Assembly: GCA_013002475.1 (NCBI GenBank)
Contig: JABDJM010000590.1
Coordinates: forward strand, 1-5,035
Source of the DNA: Saprospiraceae bacterium
GTDB taxonomy: Bacteria; Bacteroidota; Bacteroidia; Chitinophagales; Saprospiraceae
Length of the DNA: 5,035 nucleotides
Direction of reading: 5' to 3'
Numbering within the stretch: the stretch's first letter is position 1; each line of letters opens with the position of its first letter. The position numbers and the translations under genes are program-made. The notes beneath the pieces are model-generated. The model saw only the letters and a program-made list of their open reading frames with translations. It was not told where the DNA came from and did not search any database. Shown here piece by piece: positions 1 to 5,035 of this stretch.

Positions 1-26
1 ATTCTTTTCGGAGCGGTTATCGAAAA

Positions 27-2177
27 TTACTTTTTAGGGGTAGGATTACTTATCACAAATTTTGTTTTTCCCCTGCACTCTTTTCGTCCGTCCTCTCCAC
101 CACAATCATCCCCAAAACAGTCATTGAAAACGTTGAAGAACCATGGGAAAGTCCGTTTTGAGGGTAGATCCTTGATTACATCAATGAATAATTGATCTTT
201 CAATATCTTTTTAAGATTTTCTTTTTCATCTGCCGTTGTTGGAGTGTCAACATTATCCCTTACCCATTTAATTAGTTCCTCAATTTTTGCTTCATCCTGA
301 TCATCCAAAAAACGGTCCTCTGCATCAAACTCATTTGATTTGTATGGGGCAGGACTTCCTGTAAACTTTTTTCCCAAATCAATACTCCAATTGTTATCCG
401 GATCACATTGTCCATCACTTGAAGTACATCTGCAAGTAAGTTGCATCTTAGTCACCAGGAAAGAAAACAGATCTCCTTTTTTTAGGTCGAGGTTAAAGTT
501 CATTGCTTTAGGGGACCCAGCGTTTAATTTAGACCCTTCAATTACCAATTTCTTTTTGACCCCGTTCACTTTCCCATTCCGTTCCCGCATAAATAGAAAT
601 TCCAGGCTCATGCTTTTACATCGGCAGCGATGCGTTTTCCCTGCACTGTAAAGAACCTTTGCTTCCTCTCCCACCCCAATAATTGAAGTCCAAATATCAT
701 CTGCCCCCTCATATACTTCTTCCTGGGTTTCTTCCGGAGCATCTTCAAAGTCCTTACCTGTATTCACCTTAAACTGCTTGATAACATTATCTTCCAGCTC
801 CCCTTTTGTGTAAGGATTACCATTAAGTATGGAATTCGCATGCCAAACCGCATTTTGAAAAGTAGTCTCATACTCTTTTTGAGGATCAGATGAAAATGGA
901 GTGATTAATTCTCCAATAGCATGCATGCTATCCACAGCATTGCGAATCCTGGTAGTAATATCTATGATCCGAGAAGAGGCTTCGCCAGGATATTCACTGA
1001 TATCGATGGTATGTGTAAAGGGGATTGGGGTACCAGGGTAAGTCAAATATGTTTCGGGCAGATCTTCAGTGTAAACATAATGGCTGTTTTTCGGAGGAAA
1101 AGTTTCTGGTGTTGGGCTTGGACCAACTTCATCGCCCACCAACCAATCAGAAACAGGGCCGCCATCCACACCATTTGTTACTGGCCCTGAGCGAAGATCA
1201 TAACAGACCCCTTCAACTGACTTCGTTTGAGTTTCACCTGGTCCAATAGACCCAGAGATATCTTCCAGTAACACATAGCCTTGATAATCTTTATGGGGTG
1301 GGATAAGCCCGGGAGCCGGGATGTCGTAGTCCACAGCTCGATCAAATGGGTTGGTGATATTTAGGCTGAATATTTTTCCAATGGTCTCACCGGTACCATA
1401 GGCGGTCATGATCAGATCCTCCTGAGGAATAAGCGAAGGTTGGACTGCCGTAAGTTCTTCCGGATCCACAGTAGGCTCTCCCCACCACAAAGTCACTCGG
1501 ATTGGCATGTAACAATGTGCTGTGTGGCAAAGGTCACTTTCACTATCAAGACGCAGCATCGGTTTAATCCACCAGGAGGCGCTCTTCAAAGCTTGGTTGA
1601 TGATTTGATAGTGACCTTCGAATTGATATTTTCTCAATTCCTGCTGATCATTTGTCTTTGGCTCTTCCTTGGATGAGGTCCAAAGGGCTGGTTCTTCAAG
1701 ATTTACCAACTTATAATCTGTGTCTTTGTCAACCAAGCCAATATTTTCAACGGAGCCATCACATTGCTTTTCATTTTTATAATTCATTTGTTTTTCGGCC
1801 AAGGTGGCGGTGATCTTGAGTGTCATTTGAGTTTCAGATAATTCATAATCTCCTTCTCCACCTACCCATTGACCATTCCCCCTTTTGACCTGATCATCGC
1901 TTAATCGAATGGTCACTCCTTTTTCATCATAAGTATATTGTTCCAGCCGAGCACTTTCTTTAAACTCCTCTTTTTCGTGGGTTTTTTCATTAAGGATGAT
2001 CTTTCCATTGTATGTATTAAAAGTGTTATTCCGTTTTTGAGTTAGCTGATCAATGACTGTTACTTTGATCTTCCAATGCATTTTTTCGCATATGCAACAA
2101 TCCCGGTCAATCTTCTGTGCAATGGCCAGATCTGCATGAAAAGAACCAATTATTAATAGGAGGAAAAATAATCTCAT
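27..2177 (-). CDS. Secreted Cys-rich protein of unknown function with a thioester-domain-like centre
   Basis: I do not recognise this as a named family. The start at 2177 (716 aa) is preferred because it begins directly with a signal peptide: Met-Arg, a hydrophobic stretch at residues 3-13, and a likely signal peptidase I site after Ala-Ile-Ala (18-20). An in-frame ATG at 2249 would add 24 residues ahead of the signal and is less likely. Neither start has a clear Shine-Dalgarno. The mature protein begins with a Cys cluster (C27, C28, C30) followed by beta-rich sequence to about 240. Residues about 245-330 look like an Ig-like beta domain (TGETIG, then NP, ending at GVCYDL with C325). A Pro-rich link (about 345-400) leads to a helical part containing FQNAVW (440-445). 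A second Cys-rich beta region has C518, C520, C582, C584 and C591. The C-terminus is charged and helical (about 630-675) with a final C687/C692/C701 cluster. There is no membrane anchor after the signal, no lipobox and no obvious sorting domain. It is probably periplasmic or secreted and disulfide-bonded (inference). Confidence 0.85.
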   Translation of the reverse strand: MRLFFLLLIIGSFHADLAIAQKIDRDCCICEKMHWKIKVTVIDQLTQKRNNTFNTYNGKIILNEKTHEKEEFKESARLEQYTYDEKGVTIRLSDDQVKRGNGQWVGGEGDYELSETQMTLKITATLAEKQMNYKNEKQCDGSVENIGLVDKDTDYKLVNLEEPALWTSSKEEPKTNDQQELRKYQFEGHYQIINQALKSASWWIKPMLRLDSESDLCHTAHCYMPIRVTLWWGEPTVDPEELTAVQPSLIPQEDLIMTAYGTGETIGKIFSLNITNPFDRAVDYDIPAPGLIPPHKDYQGYVLLEDISGSIGPGETQTKSVEGVCYDLRSGPVTNGVDGGPVSDWLVGDEVGPSPTPETFPPKNSHYVYTEDLPETYLTYPGTPIPFTHTIDISEYPGEASSRIIDITTRIRNAVDSMHAIGELITPFSSDPQKEYETTFQNAVWHANSILNGNPYTKGELEDNVIKQFKVNTGKDFEDAPEETQEEVYEGADDIWTSIIGVGEEAKVLYSAGKTHRCRCKSMSLEFLFMRERNGKVNGVKKKLVIEGSKLNAGSPKAMNFNLDLKKGDLFSFLVTKMQLTCRCTSSDGQCDPDNNWSIDLGKKFTGSPAPYKSNEFDAEDRFLDDQDEAKIEELIKWVRDNVDTPTTADEKENLKKILKDQLFIDVIKDLPSKRTFPWFFNVFNDCFGDDCGGEDGRKECRGKTKFVISNPTPKK

Positions 2178-2240
2178 AACGAGCGTTTTTAAGAATTCAA
2201 AGGGTAATTCTTCTAAGCTAGATGAGAGTACTTGAATTAT

Positions 2241-2256
2241 TAATGACATTCATCAC
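2241..2256. repeat. Direct repeat copy 1 (partner at 2353-2368)
   Basis: TAATGACATTCATCAC here matches TTATGATATTCATCAC at 2353-2368 in 14 of 16 positions, in the same orientation and 112 bp apart. Each copy contains a small dyad, ATGA-N3-TCAT. This could be a pair of operator half-sites or a chance similarity in AT-rich sequence. Copy 1 overlaps the alternative upstream ATG (2249) of the minus-strand gene. Confidence 0.35.
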
Positions 2257-2352
2257 ATTGGAAAATGAGATGAGCTTGAGGTGAGAAAATTAATATCAAC
2301 ATTGGTTTCTGTATCAGAATTCTTTGTGATTGTGTGTTCTTGTCATTTCAAA

Positions 2353-2368
2353 TTATGATATTCATCAC
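2353..2368. repeat. Direct repeat copy 2 (partner at 2241-2256)
   Basis: Second copy of the 16-bp repeat, ending 38 bp before the cytochrome start codon. It contains the same ATGA-N3-TCAT dyad followed by CAC. A repressor site or a promoter-proximal element would fit this position, but the sequence alone does not prove it. Confidence 0.35.
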
Positions 2369-2406
2369 CCTGAATTTCCCAAAAGGGGCTTAACCTAGTG
2401 ATGTAA

Positions 2407-2862
2407 ATGAAAAACAACCTAATCATGAAAAATCTTATTCCTTCCACAGGCCAGGGGTTTTTTGGCCTGATCTCTCTTTTATTTTTTGGCTTTCTCATTG
2501 GAATGGTAGCTTGTGAAGTGGGTCCTCCCGAAGGATCCAAAGCCAACCAGGCCAATCGGGGGATGGCGATATTTAATGAACAATGTATCTCCTGTCATGG
2601 CTATAAAGATGTAGCTCCAACCCAACCAGAACAGAATGCACCAGATCTAACGAAGATCATGAAGAGAAGAAATCGAAGTACTTTTCCTATCGCTGAAATG
2701 GCCCGAGTAATTGACGGACGAAAAGAAGTCGCTGCTCATGGACCAAGGTCTATGCCAGTTTGGGGTGAAGTTTATGAAGCAGAGGGGATGGACACAGAGG
2801 AAATCCGGGGCCGAAAAGGGGAGTTGGTAGCTTTCCTTATGAGCATTCAGAGTAATCTATAA
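2407..2862 (+). CDS. Lipoprotein monohaem cytochrome c
   Basis: A 151-residue class-I-like cytochrome c. The N-terminus is a lipoprotein signal: a short basic start, a hydrophobic run at about 18-32, then Met-Val-Ala-Cys with the candidate lipidated Cys at residue 36. The mature protein would be membrane-anchored and face the periplasm. A single haem-binding CISCH motif occupies residues 60-64 (His64 as proximal ligand). Met116 in SMPVWG is the likely distal haem ligand. The spacing and length suit a small electron-carrier domain of the cytochrome c/cbb3-subunit type. An internal ATG at 2425 would also keep a complete signal peptide, so the exact start is uncertain; no Shine-Dalgarno decides it. 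The CBS-domain gene starts 18 bp after the stop, which suggests co-transcription. The redox partner is unknown. The haem protein identity is well supported, the physiological role is not. Confidence 0.93.
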   Translation: MKNNLIMKNLIPSTGQGFFGLISLLFFGFLIGMVACEVGPPEGSKANQANRGMAIFNEQCISCHGYKDVAPTQPEQNAPDLTKIMKRRNRSTFPIAEMARVIDGRKEVAAHGPRSMPVWGEVYEAEGMDTEEIRGRKGELVAFLMSIQSNL

Positions 2863-2880
2863 TTTCAACCAACATAGTTA

Positions 2881-3300
2881 ATGAACGCAAAAGTAGAGGA
2901 TTTGATGGTCGCTTCAGTCGTTACATCGATGAAGCATAAGACAGTAGGGCACATAAAGAGCATTATGACTAAAAATGGGATTCATTCAGTTCCCATTGTG
3001 AATAGTGAAAATGAGCTAGAGGGTATCGTAACAGCGAATGATTTTGTGGAGGATCAATCAGATGAAACGCCTGTTTCTCACATCATGAGTAAAAAGGTAC
3101 TGACGATCCCGAAATACAACGGAATTCATATTGCTGCACGGATCATGCGAAACCATAAGATCCATCATTTGGTGGTAACCCATGAAAAAAAGCTCGTTGG
3201 AGTGCTCAGCGCTTGGGATTTACTTGCCTTAGTGGAGGATCATCGTTTTGTGTCAAAAAATGCTCCTACGGCATCTAAGAAAAAGTCGAAAAGATCCTAA
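2881..3300 (+). CDS. Stand-alone tandem CBS domain protein
   Basis: A 139-residue cytosolic protein made almost entirely of two CBS motifs (a Bateman module): CBS1 at about residues 1-58 and CBS2 at about 64-120. Each ends with the typical nucleotide-ribose motif, GIVTANDF with T51 and D54, and GVLSAWDLL with S110 and D113, so binding of an adenine nucleotide such as AMP, ATP or SAM is plausible. Each domain also starts with a typical D/H-x-M segment (DLM at 7-9, HIM at 67-69). No enzymatic, DNA-binding or transporter domain is fused. The C-terminal tail (126-139) is Lys/Ser-rich and probably disordered. Lying 18 bp downstream of the cytochrome gene in the same direction, it is likely in one operon and ends just before the terminator hairpin. 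The family assignment is firm; the regulated target is unknown. Confidence 0.93.
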   Translation: MNAKVEDLMVASVVTSMKHKTVGHIKSIMTKNGIHSVPIVNSENELEGIVTANDFVEDQSDETPVSHIMSKKVLTIPKYNGIHIAARIMRNHKIHHLVVTHEKKLVGVLSAWDLLALVEDHRFVSKNAPTASKKKSKRS

Positions 3301-3330
3301 GCCCAAATTTCTGAGGAAGAATTTACAATT

Positions 3331-3367
3331 ACAAAGGGAACTGACTGACGTCGGTTCCCTTTGTTTT
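3331..3367. terminator. Bidirectional hairpin terminator between convergent genes
   Basis: A 15-bp stem pairs 3331-3345 with 3350-3364 around the loop TGAC, with one T-G wobble at 3342/3353 and no bulges. On the plus strand it is followed by TTTG, a short T-rich tail, and closes the cytochrome-CBS operon 30 bp after its stop codon. On the minus strand the outer stem and its flank read TTTGTAATTGTAAAT, also moderately T-rich, and the hairpin begins 8 bp after the formate dehydrogenase stop. The position between two converging genes fits a terminator shared by both. Confidence 0.82.
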
Positions 3368-3372
3368 GTAAT

Positions 3373-5035
3373 CTATTGAAGCATCTGCTTGAATTTTCCT
3401 TTGGATTTTCGGATCCTTACCGCTACGACTTTATACTCAGGACATTTTGCTTCAGAATCATGAACATCTGATGTGATGTTGTTAACCATGATCTCCGGAA
3501 AATGAAAAGTTGTACTTAGCACCCCTGACTTCACTTCATCTGTAATTCTGGCTTTTACATCTACCTTCCCACGAGGGGATTCCAAACACACCCAATCTCC
3601 ATCCTGTATCATATTATCGAAAGCATCCTGTGGATTGATCATCAGGTAATCACTTTTCAGGATCTCACTGTTGGCAGTTCGCCGGGTCATTGCTCCGCAA
3701 TTATAGTGCTCAAGCTCCCGGTTCGTTGTAAGTATGTAAGGGAAATCTTTCGCATTCTCTGTCAACTCAACCGTTTCTTCAAAAGGATTAAACTCAAAGT
3801 ATCCCAGGCCTCTCTTGAACTCCTCTATATGTAAGATCTGAGTATCTGTTCCGTCGGGTGCCACCGGCCACTGCTTTCCGTTAATGCCTAATTCCTCCCA
3901 CTTAATACCCGCAAAGAAGGGAACGATCTGGGAGATCTCCTCTAGCATTCCGTCCGGGGTATAATCAGGTTGTTCATAGCCCATGCGGTTCATCACATCC
4001 ACGATGATCTGACCATCAACTTTAGTTCCGGGCAATGGATCAACCACCTGCCTGACAGCCTGGACGCGCCGCTCCCCATTGGTGAAGGTGCCCGATTTCT
4101 CCAGGAAGGATGCACCCGGCAGGACCACATCGGCATACTTTGCTGTTTCGGTCATAAATAGTTCCTGGACAATAACCAGGTCGGTTGACTCAAGTGCTTT
4201 TATAACCTTTTGAGTATTTGGATCCGTTTGGACTACATCCTCTCCAATGATCCATATAGCTTTTAACTTCCCATCGAGTGCCGCATCAAACATCTCCGGG
4301 ATCTTGTATCCGATCTCGGTCGGCATTTCTGCCCCGTAGAATTTGGTATACTGTTCGATGATCTCTGGTTTGGTTATATCCAAGTAACCGGCACCCTGGT
4401 GCGGCTGCACACCCATATCCGCAGAGCCTTGTACATTATTTTGGCCACGCAAAGGATTAACCCCAACGCCCGGACGTCCGATATTTCCTGTGAGCAATGC
4501 CAGGTCGGCAATCTGCATCACTGTAAAGGTTCCCTGAGAATGTTCAGTTACACCCAGGCCATGAAAAGACATGGCATTAGGGGCAGAGGCATAAGCGATA
4601 GCTGCTTCTTTTACCAGATTTCTATCAACGCCGGAGACGGCCTCCATCTGATCAATGTCAAGATCCAGTATCTGCTTTTTGAAGTCCCCATATCCCTCTG
4701 TCCGATCCGAAATAAACTGGGCATCTGCAAATCCTTCACTAATGATATAGTACATCATCATGTTGAGGACAGCCACGTTGGTTCCGGGCCGAAGCGCTAA
4801 ATGATAGTCAGCGTATCGCGCCAACTCAGTTCTCCTCGGATCAATGACAATCGATACGTTATCTAATTTCATGGAAAACTGTTTCAGCCTGGCACCAGTA
4901 ACCGGATGCGCATCCGTTGGGTTTGCCCCAATGACCATAATGCAGTTTGTATGCTTAAGATCTTCTATCGAATTCGTAGCAGCTCCTGTACCGAATGTCC
5001 GCTGCATTCCTAGAGCAGTTGGGGAATGACAAACC
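3373..5035 (-). CDS. Formate dehydrogenase alpha subunit, Cys-type, C-terminal part
   Basis: A partial molybdopterin oxidoreductase of the formate dehydrogenase group, which oxidises formate to CO2 using a Mo/W-bis-pterin guanine dinucleotide cofactor. The reading frame stays open to the right edge, giving 553 residues; the ATG at 5007 is internal, because conserved sequence (VCHSPTALG) precedes it. Fragment residues Cys2-His3 align with Sec140-His141 of E. coli FdhH, so Cys2 (codon TGT, 5029-5031) is the expected metal ligand. PLRGQNNVQG places Arg196 opposite the active-site Arg333 of FdhH, favouring formate dehydrogenase over nitrate reductase. The cofactor-binding C-terminal domain spans about 430-540 (TNRELEHYNCGAMT through CPEYKVVAVRI). 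No frameshift is seen. The missing N-terminus would carry at least a 4Fe-4S domain, perhaps also ferredoxin-like modules, and would reveal the electron acceptor. No signal peptide can be judged. FdhF/FdhA-like naming is possible, but the exact symbol cannot be fixed from this part. Confidence 0.95.
   Translation of the reverse strand, partial: VCHSPTALGMQRTFGTGAATNSIEDLKHTNCIMVIGANPTDAHPVTGARLKQFSMKLDNVSIVIDPRRTELARYADYHLALRPGTNVAVLNMMMYYIISEGFADAQFISDRTEGYGDFKKQILDLDIDQMEAVSGVDRNLVKEAAIAYASAPNAMSFHGLGVTEHSQGTFTVMQIADLALLTGNIGRPGVGVNPLRGQNNVQGSADMGVQPHQGAGYLDITKPEIIEQYTKFYGAEMPTEIGYKIPEMFDAALDGKLKAIWIIGEDVVQTDPNTQKVIKALESTDLVIVQELFMTETAKYADVVLPGASFLEKSGTFTNGERRVQAVRQVVDPLPGTKVDGQIIVDVMNRMGYEQPDYTPDGMLEEISQIVPFFAGIKWEELGINGKQWPVAPDGTDTQILHIEEFKRGLGYFEFNPFEETVELTENAKDFPYILTTNRELEHYNCGAMTRRTANSEILKSDYLMINPQDAFDNMIQDGDWVCLESPRGKVDVKARITDEVKSGVLSTTFHFPEIMVNNITSDVHDSEAKCPEYKVVAVRIRKSKGKFKQMLQ

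Larger units (their letters stand above)
2178..2406. promoter_or_regulatory. Divergent intergenic region between secreted-protein gene and cytochrome operon
   Basis: Promoters for both divergent transcription units should lie in these 229 bp, since both neighbours read outward. No strong canonical promoter is visible. On the minus strand TACCCTTTG (2206-2198) is one base longer than the Bacteroidota -7 pattern TAnnTTTG; it would give a short leader for the 2177 start, but I found no matching upstream TTG element. On the plus strand TATGAT (2353-2359 region) has a poor TTGTGT 18 bp upstream. The region also carries a 16-bp direct repeat, listed separately. The regulatory role is inferred from gene orientation; exact promoter positions are not supported. 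Confidence 0.4.

Noticed and set aside
5..26. Inverted repeat CGAAAA/TTTTCG just after the stop codon of the minus-strand gene, as a possible terminator.
   Set aside because: The stem is only 6 bp with a 10-base loop and no T tract follows within the window, so it cannot be called as a terminator.
340..651. A 103-codon plus-strand frame inside the large secreted-protein gene.
   Set aside because: It is antisense to a gene with a clear signal peptide and intact frame; the composition of its product looks like a reverse translation shadow.
2177..2249. The upstream ATG at 2249 as the start of the secreted protein.
   Set aside because: It would place 24 mostly non-basic residues ahead of a complete signal peptide that begins exactly at the ATG at 2177.
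2401..2406. A minimal ATG-TAA start-stop immediately before the cytochrome ATG.
   Set aside because: It could in principle affect initiation, but a two-codon start-stop arises easily by chance and nothing else supports a leader-peptide mechanism.
2343..2555. A 70-codon minus-strand frame overlapping the cytochrome start.
   Set aside because: It overlaps the cytochrome signal-peptide coding region and shows no domain or conserved motif. The cytochrome explains this stretch.
4399..4800. A 133-codon open frame on the plus strand opposite the formate dehydrogenase.
   Set aside because: It is antisense to a strongly conserved enzyme region, its translation has no recognisable domain, and it has no start signal. 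It is a shadow frame.
3373..5035. Assignment as nitrate reductase or another molybdopterin enzyme.
   Set aside because: The Cys-His pair, the PLRGQNNVQG motif with its Arg, and the overall alignment with E. coli FdhH favour formate dehydrogenase.

Overview
The window looks like a piece of a Bacteroidota-type (or closely related) Gram-negative chromosome. This rests on moderate to low GC, start codons without clear Shine-Dalgarno sequences, a lipoprotein-type c-cytochrome and a large exported Cys-rich protein. The lineage is an inference, because no rRNA or other marker is present.

Layout: (1) 27-2177, minus strand, is a large secreted or periplasmic protein of unknown function (716 aa from the preferred start). 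It has a cleavable signal peptide, 15 cysteines, and a central segment whose Cys and Gln/Trp motifs recall bacterial thioester (TQXA-type) domains. (2) 2178-2406 is a divergent intergenic region holding a near-identical 16-bp direct repeat. (3) 2407-2862, plus strand, is a small lipoprotein monohaem cytochrome c, followed after 18 bp by 2881-3300, a stand-alone tandem-CBS protein; the two are probably one operon. (4) 3331-3367 is a strong 15-bp hairpin between convergent genes, probably a shared terminator. (5) 3373-5035, minus strand, is the C-terminal part of a cysteine-type molybdenum/tungsten formate dehydrogenase alpha subunit. Its start lies beyond the right edge, and the first complete codons in the window include the presumed metal-ligand Cys.

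How they work together: the formate dehydrogenase feeds electrons from formate oxidation into metabolism, and the lipoprotein cytochrome carries electrons on the periplasmic side of a membrane. The CBS protein is a plausible adenylate-sensing regulator. A functional link among these three is suggested only by adjacency, since the FDH is on the opposite strand behind a terminator. The large secreted protein has no evident tie to them.

I see no mobile element, CRISPR array, tRNA or rRNA. The only candidate for something little described is the thioester-like secreted protein.
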